A program made the position numbers and the translations under genes. This document shows positions 28,941 to 38,112 of a stretch of DNA of 64,000 nucleotides, in pieces. The DNA is taken from the NCBI RefSeq assembly GCF_032190635.1, contig NZ_JAVLAS010000001.1, forward strand, positions 1 to 64,000, given 5' to 3'. The DNA is from Levilactobacillus zymae (GTDB lineage: Bacteria > Bacillota > Bacilli > Lactobacillales > Lactobacillaceae). Numbering within the stretch: position 1 is the stretch's first letter; each line of letters starts with the position of its first letter. The notes beneath the pieces were generated by a model. The model was given only the letters and a program-made list of their open reading frames with translations, did no database searches and had not been told where the DNA came from.

Positions 28941-30368
28941 TTACTTCGCGTGTTTAGGTAACCGCAAGGCCAGTAAGAAACCAGCCACGGCTAAGACTAA
29001 CGTAAAGTAGAAACCGTAATGGGCCCCATTGGTGAAGGCCCCGGCAGCTTGGTGCGCGCCGTTCGCAAAGTACGCGGCTTGACCAATCCCTAACAGGCTG
29101 GTAGCAATCGCCGTTGAGATGGCCCCGACCACCTGTTGTAAGGTGTTCATAATGGCACTCCCGTCGGCGGCGATTGGGCCGGTCAACGCGTTTAACCCGT
29201 GCGTTTGTGATGGCGACATCGCTAACGGTGCCCCGATCATCAAGATCACGTGGGCCAAGATGACGTACCACACGGCACTGTGGGTGGTGGTCAACGCCAA
29301 CATCAAAGCCCCAACAATCGAGATGACAAAGCCCAGCATCGCTGGCTTGCGGGGACCAATCTGGTCATACAACCGGCCGGAAATGGCGGAGACGATGGCG
29401 TTCATCAGGCCACCGGGGAACATGATGATCCCGGTCAAGGCCACTGGGACCAGCAAGCCCTTTTGAATGTACATGGGTAACAGGTACATTGCGGACAGGA
29501 TAATCCCAAAGTTGATCATTACCAGGCTCGCGCCGACCCGGAAACCGGGAATGGCGAAGGCCCGCAGGTTCAAGATGGGATGGTCCATGGTCAGTTGCCG
29601 GTGGGTGTACCAGGCCAATACCAGAATCCCGACGATCAGGCTGCCCAGAACGACGGCCGAGCCCCAACCGTAATCACTGGCCAGGCTAACCCCAACCACT
29701 AAACTCCCAAAGCCCACCATCGATAAGAGAATGGACAGGAAGTCGATTTTCGGTCGGGTGACCGGTGCAATATTTTTCAACGAAGTGACGGCAAACAGAA
29801 AGGCAATCACTAAGAACGGAATAAACAGCCAGAAGATCCAACGCCAGGACGCTAATCCTAAGACTAGACCGGCCAGCGTCGGTCCGACGGCGGGGGCAAA
29901 CATGATAACTAACCCCACCATTCCCATGGCGGCCCCTAACTTATAGGGCGGGAAAATCTGCATCGCGACGGTAAACATCAGCGGCAGGATCAGCCCGGTG
30001 GCAATCCCTTGAATCATTCGGCCTAAGAGTAAGACACCAAAGCCAGGTGCCGACGCCGAAATGGCGGCTCCCACGGCGAAGTCCACCAGGGCAAATAAAA
30101 TAATCTGCCGGGTGGTGAACCACTTGCTAATTAAACTCGATAACGGTAATACAATTCCAATCATCAGCATGTAGCCGGTGACCAACCATTGCACCGTTGC
30201 CGTCGAGACGTTTAGTTGCACCATCAATTGTGGTAAAGCAATGTTCAGTGACGTTTCACTGAACATCCCGACGAAGCCCCCAATCAGCATGCCCATCATG
30301 GCTAGCATGGGATGGGCCACTGGGACCCGGGCAGTTTTGGCTGCTTGGTTATTTTGTACGGTATCCAT
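28941..30368 (-). CDS. MFS drug:H+ antiporter, DHA2 (EmrB/QacA) family, 14 TM
   Basis: A proton-driven exporter of the 14-helix multidrug family. The 475-residue length fits DHA2. Seen are the motif-C-like stretch GMFSETSLNIALPQLMVQL in helix 1, WLVTGYML in helix 2, and hydrophobic helices through to the C-terminus (FTLVLAVAGFLLAL). There is no linked regulator except the XRE gene downstream on the same strand. The ribosome site is weak (AGTGAG). Confidence 0.9.
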   Translation of the reverse strand: MDTVQNNQAAKTARVPVAHPMLAMMGMLIGGFVGMFSETSLNIALPQLMVQLNVSTATVQWLVTGYMLMIGIVLPLSSLISKWFTTRQIILFALVDFAVGAAISASAPGFGVLLLGRMIQGIATGLILPLMFTVAMQIFPPYKLGAAMGMVGLVIMFAPAVGPTLAGLVLGLASWRWIFWLFIPFLVIAFLFAVTSLKNIAPVTRPKIDFLSILLSMVGFGSLVVGVSLASDYGWGSAVVLGSLIVGILVLAWYTHRQLTMDHPILNLRAFAIPGFRVGASLVMINFGIILSAMYLLPMYIQKGLLVPVALTGIIMFPGGLMNAIVSAISGRLYDQIGPRKPAMLGFVISIVGALMLALTTTHSAVWYVILAHVILMIGAPLAMSPSQTHGLNALTGPIAADGSAIMNTLQQVVGAISTAIATSLLGIGQAAYFANGAHQAAGAFTNGAHYGFYFTLVLAVAGFLLALRLPKHAK

Positions 30369-30460
30369 TGGTTTTTCACACTCACTTTCATTTCAACACA
30401 ATGGATTACTCTACCAGAAAAAATTTTTCCTCGTAAGTGTTTTTTGGTAAAAAATTAAGA

Positions 30461-31969
30461 TTAACCGTTTTCACGCTGGGCAGCGACGATTTTTTCCCGC
30501 AATTCACGGAGTTGGGTGGTATCGGCGGTCGGATCCAGCATCAAGCGGTCGTATTCAAAGCGCAACCGCGGGAGGTCGCTGGCCGGAACGCCCTGCGCCG
30601 TTTGTCGCGGATCGATTAACTGCTGGTCGGTCAATTGGACCGTACGGGTCGCCACCTGCTGCCGGAAGGTCTGGTCATGGGCCACGAACAGCACGGTGCC
30701 CGGGTACCCCACCAGATAGTCGGCCAAGGCCTGTAGTGCCGGGAGGTCCAGGTAGTTGGTGGGTTCGTCGAGCAGCAATAAATTGCTAGCGCTGACTAAG
30801 ATGCTCAGCAGTTGGAGCTTCACCTGCTCGCCACCACTCAGATCGCCCACCAACCGGTCGTAAAACTTGGCGTCTAAACCAAAGGCCCCCATGATCTGGC
30901 GGGTCCGATCGGCATCCAGCGTGGTTGCTTTTTGCATCACCTGCCACACGGTCTGATTGGCGGGTAAGGCGGTCATGTCCTGGTAGAAATAGCCGATCCG
31001 TGCACTGGCCGCCAGGTGGGTCTACGCGTGGTGGGCCAATAAAGCGTCCAATAACGTCGACTTGCCGCTCCCGTTTGGACCGGTCAGGGCCACCCGTTCG
31101 CCGGGCCGAATCCGCAACGAGGCCTTAGTCAGCAGTTGGTGTTTGCCCCGCTTCAAGGTCAAGTCGTTGATGTTGACCAGGTACTTGCCCGTCACCGGTG
31201 GCAGGTCGGTGGCCACCAACTTGATGCCCGCGCTGGTGTGCGGCTTGGCGGTGGTCACCTGCTGATCCGCCCGGGCGGCTAGGTCGTGGGCGTTGCGTTC
31301 CAGGCGGCCGGCATTTTGCTCACGCAGGGTCCGGGAATTCGAGCGTTCCGCGGCGCTCATCCGCCGGTTGCCCTTGCGCACCCGGTGAGCCTTTTCGCGC
31401 TTCTTTTGGGCCGCTAATTGGAGCTTACGGCGTTCATTTTGCTGGTTCTGGTACTGGGTCAGATCGTTGGCGTCCCGTTGCTGCTTGGCCGCAAACGTCC
31501 CGTTATACTGGGTAAAGGTCCCTTGATCAACCACCCAGAGCTTGGTGGCGACCCGCTGCAACAGGTCGCGGTCGTGGGAAATCAAGAGGAGTAGGCCGTC
31601 GAAATGGCCGAGGGCCTGACTTAACCAGGCCTGGTGATTATCGTCTAGATTCGCGGACGGTTCGTCGAGAATCAGGATCTCGGGCCGTTGCGCGAGTGCC
31701 CGGCGGACCCGCGTCAACATGCTTTGGCCGCCAGACTGGCCCTGCGTCGGCGCAATCTGAGCGACCCGGATCACGGGTGCGGTGACCTGTCGTTGGCCGG
31801 TAAAGTCCCGGTCGGTCCCGGCGATAATCTTAGCCAGAGTGGTCTTGCCCGCCCCGTTAGCGCCGACGATGCCCACCCGGTCGCCGGTCTGCGCGGTCAG
31901 TTGGGTGGTGGTGAAGAGCGATTGGCCCGCCACGGTTTTGGTGATGTCATTTAAATAAAGTTGTGTCAA
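30461..31969 (-). pseudogene. ABC-F ATPase (ribosome-associated), interrupted by an in-frame amber stop
   Basis: Two ATPase domains lie in one reading frame of 503 codons, the normal size for an ABC-F protein. A single TAG at 31022-31024 splits it after residue 315 (LLDALLAHHA stop THLAASARIGYF). Domain 1: Walker A GANGAGKTT, QSGGQ signature, Walker B ILILDEPSANLD, H-loop SHD. A basic, helical interdomain linker follows (KKREKAHRVRKGNRRMS). Domain 2: GPNGSGKST, LSGGEQ, LLLLDEPTNYLD. ABC-F proteins of this kind rescue antibiotic-stalled ribosomes or act in translation. One CAG-to-TAG change would explain the stop. The start is TTG with AAGGGGG 9 nt upstream. The leader carries a terminator, typical of inducible ABC-F genes. 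Confidence 0.85.
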
Positions 31970-32022
31970 AAAGTCGTCCCCCTTTAAGTGCGTGGCGACT
32001 GCGGGTTAACTTATGCGGACAC

Positions 32023-32063
32023 AAAAAAAGTGACCGCGTTTTCCTGACGAAAACGGCGTCCAC
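32023..32063 (-). terminator. Leader terminator (attenuator) upstream of the ABC-F gene
   Basis: On the minus strand GTGGACGCCGTTTTC pairs with GAAAACGCGGTCAC around GTCAG, followed by seven T. No other minus-strand gene lies upstream, so it sits inside the ABC-F leader, about 55 bp before the start codon. Confidence 0.75.
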
Positions 32064-32174
32064 TGGTGGTTTAACGTACCCCAGCCGACGGAACCAGCAG
32101 TCTCCATTGAGAACCCACTGCGCCCCTTGACGGGTGACACAGGAGTCTAACAATCGAGTCTACTTAGTTGCGCA

Positions 32175-32186
32175 TCGGCGGAAATA
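32175..32186 (-). other. Possible three-codon leader ORF (MRN) of the ABC-F gene
   Basis: In the leader RNA a GAGGT site is followed about 11 nt later by ATG-CGC-AAC-TAA (the plus strand reads ttagttgcgcat here). It lies about 20 nt after the predicted transcription start. Short leader peptides sense stalled ribosomes in other ABC-F and erm leaders; here this is only a candidate. Confidence 0.3.
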
Positions 32187-32211
32187 CCTCGTTCTTTCTT
32201 AGAATGCTTAC

Positions 32212-32240
32212 AGGATAGCATAGTCCGTGCTTGCTGACAA
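32212..32240 (-). promoter_or_regulatory. Promoter of the ABC-F leader
   Basis: On the minus strand TTGTCA and TATCCT are separated by exactly 17 bp, with TGC giving an extended -10. Transcription from here makes a leader of about 235 nt. Confidence 0.6.
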
Positions 32241-32317
32241 GTCGGGGCAAAATCCGGCGCGCATTTTCTCCCGAATCCGAGTACACTGGAACTAACCTAA
32301 CGAGCGGAGGAATGCAC

Positions 32318-32791
32318 ATGCAACCACTACGGATTTTATTCATTTCAATCGAGGGCAACACCCGCAACTTCGTGGAACACCTGACGGACTACGCGCAGGC
32401 CCAGCACGCTGCGGACACAACGCTACCGACCATCGAGGCCACCGAGATCAGTGACGCCAGCGATTTTTCGGCCGAAACGACCCCGTACTTTTGTTTCGTG
32501 CCGACCTACTTAAACGGTGGCAACGGCATCGACAACGGCGTCAAGGAACTGATGACCAACGTTCTCGGCGAGTACATCGCCTTCCAGGATAACGCTCAGC
32601 ACTTGATCGGCGTCGTGGGGAGTGGCAACCGGAACTTTAACGAGCAGTACTGTCTGACCGCCAGGCGCTACGCTAAGCAATTCGACGCCCCATTTATCGC
32701 CAACTACGAATTACGCGGCGTCCCGGCCGACGAAAAACGGGTCTACCAAGCCATGGTTACCCGGATGAAAGAAGTGCTCAGCAATGACTAA
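32318..32791 (+). CDS. nrdI: NrdI-like flavodoxin (class Ib ribonucleotide reductase activator family)
   Basis: NrdI supplies oxidant via FMN to assemble the Mn cofactor of class Ib RNR. The 157-residue protein has the phosphate-binding loop ISIEGNTRNFVEHL at its N-terminus, the FMN-loop segment PTYLNGGNGIDNGVKELM and the conserved GSGNRNFNEQYCLTA. I chose the second of two close ATGs, because GGAGG is 7 nt before it and only 1 nt before the first. No nrdE or nrdF is nearby, so it may be a stand-alone copy. It overlaps the nitroreductase gene by 8 bases. Confidence 0.88.
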   Translation: MQPLRILFISIEGNTRNFVEHLTDYAQAQHAADTTLPTIEATEISDASDFSAETTPYFCFVPTYLNGGNGIDNGVKELMTNVLGEYIAFQDNAQHLIGVVGSGNRNFNEQYCLTARRYAKQFDAPFIANYELRGVPADEKRVYQAMVTRMKEVLSND

Positions 32792-33533
32792 CCCTACTTT
32801 AGCCACGTTATTGGCACACCGCAGTATTCGCCGGTTCACCGCCGAAAAGCTGACCCCCGAAGAAATCACCACGTTGGTCACGGCCGCCCAACACGCGCCC
32901 ACCAGCACGTTTTCTCAACAATACAGTATTTTAAGCGTCACCGATCCCGCGAAATTAGCCGTGCTAGGTGAAATTACCGGCCACCACTGGTTGGAAAGTG
33001 CCGGGCACTACTTCATTTTTCTGGTGGATCAATCCCGCAACCAGAATTTGGTCCCGCAAACCGCCACGACGACGGCCAATCTTCACAGCACGGACAAGCT
33101 ACTCGCCGGTATTTTCGACGCCACGATCGCTACGGAAGCCGTGGTCACGGCGGGCGAAAGCCTGGGGCTGGGCAGCACCATTATGGGCAGTATTCTGAAC
33201 GATGTCCCCCGCTTGATTCAGCTCTTTGACCTGCCAGAACTGACCTTCCCGATCCTGGGGCTGGCCATCGGGCATCCGGCTGAACACCCGGAACACAAAC
33301 CACGCCTCCCCCAGGAACTCATGCATTTCGAGAACACCTACCGGCCCATCACGGCTACCGATCCGCAGGTAGTGGCCTACGATGCCTTATTGGCGCATTA
33401 TTACCAACAGCGAACCACCAACCAACGGGAAGAGACCTTTACTCACCACCTCGCCACCGAACTGAGTCGCGATCCGCAGCAACGGGCCGGGATTCTGGCG
33501 GCATTGCAGCAACAGGGATTTTTAACGAACTAA
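32784..33533 (+). CDS. NAD(P)H-dependent flavin oxidoreductase, nitroreductase (NfsA/FRP-like) family
   Basis: An FMN-dependent reductase of 249 residues that would reduce nitroaromatics, quinones or flavins with NAD(P)H. It has the start HRSIRRFTAEKLTPEE, the APTSTFSQQYSIL FMN-contact segment, and GLGSTIMGSIL plus LGLAIGHPAEHPEHKPRLP, which are typical of the NfsA/FRP branch. It is translationally coupled to the NrdI-like flavodoxin, suggesting that the reductase could keep the flavodoxin reduced (inference). Confidence 0.9.
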   Translation: MTNPTLATLLAHRSIRRFTAEKLTPEEITTLVTAAQHAPTSTFSQQYSILSVTDPAKLAVLGEITGHHWLESAGHYFIFLVDQSRNQNLVPQTATTTANLHSTDKLLAGIFDATIATEAVVTAGESLGLGSTIMGSILNDVPRLIQLFDLPELTFPILGLAIGHPAEHPEHKPRLPQELMHFENTYRPITATDPQVVAYDALLAHYYQQRTTNQREETFTHHLATELSRDPQQRAGILAALQQQGFLTN

Positions 33534-33534
33534 C

Positions 33535-33574
33535 AAATACGTCGTAATCGAGTTCACGATTACGACGTATTTTT
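33535..33574 (+). terminator. Bidirectional terminator, left border of the A+T-rich island
   Basis: A 16-bp perfect stem, AAATACGTCGTAATCG with CGATTACGACGTATTT, followed by T on both strands. Confidence 0.9.
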
Positions 33575-33580
33575 AGATCA

Positions 33581-35017
33581 TTATACTTTAAAGTTCAATT
33601 CCTTTTCAGACGCTTTAGTTGATAACTTACAGCTTTTTTCAACACTATTTTGAGACTTCGATTTAAACATATTGCCAATTTCTTCAACCGATACATCCCG
33701 AGTTTCAAAACCGTAAATACTTAAAATTACCGCACAAACGACTAATAAAGATCCGATTACCACAAAGACCACTACCTGTCCAAAATCAGTTAACAACCAT
33801 GCGATTAAATACGGTGTCAGAATTGCAACAATCCGCCCAATCGCATCCGCAATTCCGAGACCTCGCATCTTGGTTTCAGTGGGCCAAACTTCAGGTGCGT
33901 AAACCGCAGAGGAAAAGGCATTATAAATATACAAGATAAACGTTAGACCCACACCAATCAGAACTATCCCAAGATCCGTTCTTTGAATTGAATAAACATA
34001 ACCCAAAACGGCAATGCCCAGTATTAAAGTGACGCCAAACCACTTCCGAGGGAACTTATCAATAATGAGCGTTGAAAAATAAGCACCACAAGGTGCCCCC
34101 AGCATAACCAGCATAGTCATCAACAATGACTTACTAATATCAAACCCGTTATTTACAAAGATAGTGGGAATCCAAACCGTGATGGTGTATAACGATAAAT
34201 CCATCGCAATTAGCGTAACGGAAGAGACCAACAACCGTCTTCCTAAATCCCCATGAAAAAAGCTACCGACCTTTAGCTTCGACTTTGTTGGTTGAACCAG
34301 ACCTTCATCGGTCGTCGCTGGTTTGAAATGTAATTTTCTATTTTGAGACTTTTCAATACCAGCAACAACATCATCAATAATCGCGTTCCCTTTAGCGACT
34401 TGATTATTCGTCATACACCAGCGTGGCGACTCACAGAGATACTTATGTACAAAATATAAAATAATAAACGCGGCACAGCCACCCACAATAAACACGGTTC
34501 TCCAACCAAGATACGGAATCATTAAATAGGCCGCAATTGTCGCGATAACTGGCGATAGATTTCCTAAGAACGAAATTCTTGCTGACCATTTCCCCCGAAC
34601 TTTAGCCGGCATTAACTCCGTAAAGGTCCCATACCCGATGACAATTCCTGCGCCCATACCAATACCCATTAGGCACCGACAAATAATCAGAGTCCACATA
34701 TTCGGAACCAGTGCTGCTAAAAACGCAAAACTTCCAAACGTTAAAATACAAATTTCATAGGCCTTTTTACGGCCAATCTTATCGCCTAAAATCCCGCCAA
34801 CTAACGAGCCAATAAAAAATCCTAACATCATTGCTGAGGAGAAAAAGGCATTTAAATAATTATTAGACCAGCCTATTTTTACCAAGTCAGCTAAAACAGA
34901 ACTGCCAACGGAATTTAAAAAACCATTACACTGCAGACCCATCCCCAACATAAAAAATACTTCCCAGTGCCATTTTGAAATTGGCAATTGATCTAGCTTG
35001 TTCAAATTATTACGCAA
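33581..35017 (-). CDS. MFS transporter (metabolite:H+ symporter type), paralogue of the divergent carrier
   Basis: A 12-helix carrier of 478 residues. The MFS motif A DKIGRKKAYE follows helix 2, GMGAGIVIGYG lies in helix 4, and a long cytoplasmic loop in the middle contains WCMTNNQVAKGNAI. It resembles aromatic-acid or sugar-acid symporters; the substrate is unknown. The N-terminus (KLDQLPISKWHWEVFF) aligns with that of the divergent carrier at 35483, so the start must be upstream of it. The only candidate is TTG. A cre-like site overlaps the promoter region. Confidence 0.88.
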   Translation of the reverse strand: MRNNLNKLDQLPISKWHWEVFFMLGMGLQCNGFLNSVGSSVLADLVKIGWSNNYLNAFFSSAMMLGFFIGSLVGGILGDKIGRKKAYEICILTFGSFAFLAALVPNMWTLIICRCLMGIGMGAGIVIGYGTFTELMPAKVRGKWSARISFLGNLSPVIATIAAYLMIPYLGWRTVFIVGGCAAFIILYFVHKYLCESPRWCMTNNQVAKGNAIIDDVVAGIEKSQNRKLHFKPATTDEGLVQPTKSKLKVGSFFHGDLGRRLLVSSVTLIAMDLSLYTITVWIPTIFVNNGFDISKSLLMTMLVMLGAPCGAYFSTLIIDKFPRKWFGVTLILGIAVLGYVYSIQRTDLGIVLIGVGLTFILYIYNAFSSAVYAPEVWPTETKMRGLGIADAIGRIVAILTPYLIAWLLTDFGQVVVFVVIGSLLVVCAVILSIYGFETRDVSVEEIGNMFKSKSQNSVEKSCKLSTKASEKELNFKV

Positions 35018-35040
35018 TTAAAACACCGCCATTCCAGTTT

Positions 35041-35054
35041 TGTAAACGTTTTCT
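35041..35054. promoter_or_regulatory. cre site (CcpA) in front of the minus-strand MFS gene
   Basis: TGTAAACGTTTTCT matches the cre consensus TGWAANCGNTNWCA at all but the last base. It is 24 bp upstream of the start, just past a possible -10 (TATAGA). Confidence 0.6.
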
Positions 35055-35130
35055 ATACTTTAAATTTACACGTCAAATAAACATAAATCAACCGTTCACA
35101 AGCCAATTTACCGCAACGTTCTGGTTTGAC

Positions 35131-35144
35131 CTATCGAACGATAG
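35131..35144. promoter_or_regulatory. Palindrome 1 in the divergent MFS intergenic region
   Basis: CTATCG-AA-CGATAG has perfect 6-bp arms. It is the same motif as the second palindrome at 35257. Confidence 0.6.
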
Positions 35145-35256
35145 ATAAGTAAAATAACGCCTATTTACCTCTAATTTAATTTAAATACATTTAGTATTCA
35201 AAAAAATCGGATAATTAAGTATAATAATTCATTTTAAGTATATTTATAATTTTAAT

Positions 35257-35270
35257 CTATCGACCGATAA
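35257..35270. promoter_or_regulatory. Palindrome 2 in the divergent MFS intergenic region
   Basis: CTATCG-AC-CGATAA matches palindrome 1 at 12 of 14 positions. The centres are 126 bp apart, close to 12 helical turns, which would allow looping by one regulator. The regulator is not identified. Confidence 0.6.
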
Positions 35271-35387
35271 CTTAAAAATTCACAAACTTTCTAGGGCTAA
35301 TTTTACAATATTTTTTTGATTGTGATTCTGAAAACGCCTGTATAAGTAGATTTTCGCTCATTAACATCAAATCAAATTAAAAAACAT

Positions 35388-35416
35388 TTCACAAATTTTT
35401 GTTTTGGTGCTATATT
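35388..35416 (+). promoter_or_regulatory. Promoter of the MFS-alcohol dehydrogenase operon
   Basis: TTCACA and TATATT are 17 bp apart, with TGC before the -10. The start codon is 66 bp further on. Confidence 0.65.
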
Positions 35417-35482
35417 GAAATTGCGGATAGCTACCTGCATACAAATTAATAAAAATCCTATTTGTGGTTAGGAGGAGGTTCG

Positions 35483-36868
35483 ATGAACAATAAACAATTC
35501 CCTAATGCCGGTCCTCGACTAGACCGACTACCAACGAGTAAATTTCACTGGAAGATTTTCGGAATTGTCGCAATTGGCTTACTGGTGAACTGGAGTAACG
35601 CAATCGGTGGCCTGATTTTGGCTCAACTATCAAGAATTGGCTGGACAACCAACAGTATTAGCGCTACTTTTACCGCGATTAACACTGCCGGAATGTTCTT
35701 AGGTGCACTCCTTGGTGGGATAATCGCGGATCGCATAGGCCGCCGAAAGAGTTACATGCTTTTCGTTGCCTTACATGTCATTTCCATGATTATTGGCGCG
35801 ATGTCACCTAATATGACCTTTTTAATCATCCTGCGTTTCTTTATGGGCTTCGCTTTAGGGGCGTTAATCACCACTCTTTTCGCCGCCTACACGGAATACG
35901 TTCCTTCAAGAAATCGTGGCACCTGGTCCTCCAGGGTATCCTTTATTGGAAATTGGTCTTATCCAGTATGTTCGTTAATTGCCATGGCCATCGCCCCTCT
36001 ACTTTCGCCAAATATGAATTGGCGAGTTCAATTACTTATCCCTGCCATCTTAGCAGCTCTAGTTTTCTTCCTTGTTTTGAAAGCGTTTCCAGAATCACCA
36101 AGATGGCTAGAAACTCAGGGTAAGTATGACGAAGCCAATAAAATCTTGGATAAAATTGAAGCCGATACTGAGCAATCAACTAAACAATCACTTCCTGCCA
36201 TTCAGGAAGTTTCACACGATGAGGAACAACCTTCAACACTCCCTTACTCCGCACTTTTCCATGGCGCCTTGTTAAAACGGGTAATTCTAGGTTCTGCTGT
36301 TCTCATTGCCATGAACGTCGTCCAATATACCCTGATTAATTGGTTACCCACTATCTTCTTAGCAAAAGGAATCAATTTAAAGGACTCTGTCTTTTTAAAC
36401 ACGATGAATATGTTTGGTGCGCCAATCGGTATCTTCATCACAACTTTTATTATCGATAAAATCCCTCGTAAAGTTCTCGGGTCGAGCCTACTAATCGTGA
36501 TTGCCATTCTCGGTTATTTCTACTCGCTGCAAACGTCATTGATGATGATTTCCGTTGTTGGGTTCTTTTTAATCATCCTGGTTTACATGTACGTTTGTTT
36601 CGCATCGGCCGTTTACGTTCCGGAAATTTGGCCAACTGCAGCCAAGGTTCGCGGATCGGGATTAGCTAACGCTGTCGGGAGAATTAGTGGGATTGTGGCA
36701 CCTTATGGTGTTGCCTATTGCTTAGATAACGTAGGTGTTACCGGTGTATTTATTATGTTAGGTGCAACATCCTTAATCGTTGCCGTTGTCATTATGTTTC
36801 TAGGAATTGAATCACGTAACCAATCCGTTGAAGAGATTGGCGAGGTTCAAGAACAATCAGCTAATTAA
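35483..36868 (+). CDS. MFS transporter (metabolite:H+ symporter type)
   Basis: A 12-helix proton symporter of 461 residues, with motif A ADRIGRRKSYM after helix 2, a central cytoplasmic loop (FPESPRWLETQGKYDEANKIL, a sugar-porter-like PESPRW motif), and RKVLGSSLLIV in the second half. I chose the ATG 21 bases inside the longest frame because AGGAGG lies just before it. It is cotranscribed with the alcohol dehydrogenase 50 bp downstream, so the carried substrate is probably a polyol or sugar-like alcohol (inference). It is paralogous to the divergent gene. Confidence 0.9.
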   Translation: MNNKQFPNAGPRLDRLPTSKFHWKIFGIVAIGLLVNWSNAIGGLILAQLSRIGWTTNSISATFTAINTAGMFLGALLGGIIADRIGRRKSYMLFVALHVISMIIGAMSPNMTFLIILRFFMGFALGALITTLFAAYTEYVPSRNRGTWSSRVSFIGNWSYPVCSLIAMAIAPLLSPNMNWRVQLLIPAILAALVFFLVLKAFPESPRWLETQGKYDEANKILDKIEADTEQSTKQSLPAIQEVSHDEEQPSTLPYSALFHGALLKRVILGSAVLIAMNVVQYTLINWLPTIFLAKGINLKDSVFLNTMNMFGAPIGIFITTFIIDKIPRKVLGSSLLIVIAILGYFYSLQTSLMMISVVGFFLIILVYMYVCFASAVYVPEIWPTAAKVRGSGLANAVGRISGIVAPYGVAYCLDNVGVTGVFIMLGATSLIVAVVIMFLGIESRNQSVEEIGEVQEQSAN

Positions 36869-36918
36869 CACATAAACATTTTTATAAAAAATTACTTAAT
36901 TAAAAGGAGTCCTTACAC

Positions 36919-38016
36919 ATGAAAGCCTTAGCACGTTATGGTAAAGAATTTGGTGGCTACAAGATGATCGATACCCCAGTTCCTGAAGTGGGACCTGAAG
37001 ATGTTTTACTCCGGGTCAAGGCTGCTACGATCTGTGGTGCGGATATGAAGCACTACAAAGTGGAGAACGGTTCGGACGAGTTCAACTCAGTTCGTGGCCA
37101 CGAATTTTCTGGTCAGATCGTTAAGGTCGGTGATCAAGTAACCGATTGGCACGTCGGTCAAAGAGTCGTTTCTGATAATAGTGGCCACGTTTGTGGCTAC
37201 TGCCGCGCCTGCGAAAAGGGAGACTTCTTTGATTGTGTTCACAAAGTTAACTTAGGGCTTGATAATAACCCTTGGGGCGGTGGCTTTTCTAAGTACGTCC
37301 TCGTCCCCGGTGAAATTCTCCGCATCCACAAACATGCACTATGGGAAATTCCCGATAACGTTAAATACGAAGAAGCTTCCTGCCTAGATCCAATTTGTAA
37401 CGCTTACCGTGCCGTTGCTCAGCAATCCCACTTACTTCCTGGGGAAGATGTGGTCGTCTTTGGTGCCGGTCCACTGGGCTTATTCTCAGTGCAGATTGCG
37501 CACAACATGGGAGCTAACAACATTGTCCTAGTCGGGATGGATGCGGATGCTAAGACCCGCTTCGGTATTGCCAAAACTTTAGGTGCAACGCACACCATCA
37601 ACGCCTCCAAAGAAGACGTGGTGGCTCGTTGCCAGGAAATTTGTGGTAAAGATGAATTAGGGTTGGTTATTGAATGCTCCGGGGCAAGCATTGCTTTGAA
37701 GCAGGCCATTGAAATGGTTCGGCCAAACGCAGAAATTGTCCGGGTCGGGATGGGATTCAAACCATTTAACTACCCTATCAACCGAATCACGGAATGGAAT
37801 ATCAGTATCATTGGTCACATGGCTTATGATTCAACCACTTGGCGTAACGCTATTCGCTTATTACAAGCCGGAAAGATTAAAGTTGAACCAATGATTACCC
37901 ACCGTCTGGGCTTGTCTCACTGGCAAGAAGGGTTCCAAGCTATGGCCGACAAGGAAGCCATCAAGGTTGTTCTCCACTACGATTATCCGGATGCCGACGA
38001 TGAAAATGATTTTTAA
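36919..38016 (+). CDS. Zinc-dependent medium-chain alcohol/polyol dehydrogenase
   Basis: An NAD(P)-dependent oxidoreductase of the sorbitol/threonine dehydrogenase branch, 365 residues. The catalytic zinc ligands are C39 and H61-E62. The structural zinc site is C92, C95, C98 and C106. The Rossmann motif GAGPLG follows, and a DPICNAYRA segment lies before it. AAAAGGAG precedes the ATG. The gene should oxidise the substrate imported by the upstream carrier; which alcohol cannot be told from sequence. Confidence 0.92.
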   Translation: MKALARYGKEFGGYKMIDTPVPEVGPEDVLLRVKAATICGADMKHYKVENGSDEFNSVRGHEFSGQIVKVGDQVTDWHVGQRVVSDNSGHVCGYCRACEKGDFFDCVHKVNLGLDNNPWGGGFSKYVLVPGEILRIHKHALWEIPDNVKYEEASCLDPICNAYRAVAQQSHLLPGEDVVVFGAGPLGLFSVQIAHNMGANNIVLVGMDADAKTRFGIAKTLGATHTINASKEDVVARCQEICGKDELGLVIECSGASIALKQAIEMVRPNAEIVRVGMGFKPFNYPINRITEWNISIIGHMAYDSTTWRNAIRLLQAGKIKVEPMITHRLGLSHWQEGFQAMADKEAIKVVLHYDYPDADDENDF

Positions 38017-38024
38017 TAGCTAGT

Positions 38025-38061
38025 ATTAAAGAGGTACCGCCCAAACGGTACCTCTTTTAAT
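38025..38061 (+). terminator. Terminator of the MFS-alcohol dehydrogenase operon
   Basis: ATTAAAGAGGTACCG pairs with CGGTACCTCTTTTAAT. It is bidirectional and may also serve the convergent lacL. Confidence 0.88.
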
Positions 38062-38112
38062 ATGCACTCAGTTACCAATACTCTTAACGAAATCCTTAGC
38101 CGACTTAAGGTC

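Noticed and set aside
29119..30450. Plus-strand frames opposite the DHA2 transporter
   Set aside because: Shadows of the membrane protein on the other strand with no start signals.
31947..32153. A 68-codon minus-strand frame covering the ABC-F leader
   Set aside because: It runs through the terminator hairpin, lacks a ribosome site and has no conserved composition; the leader reading fits better.
32023..32200. T-box riboswitch in the ABC-F leader
   Set aside because: The conserved GGTGGNACCGCG antiterminator sequence is not present; only a plain terminator hairpin is seen.
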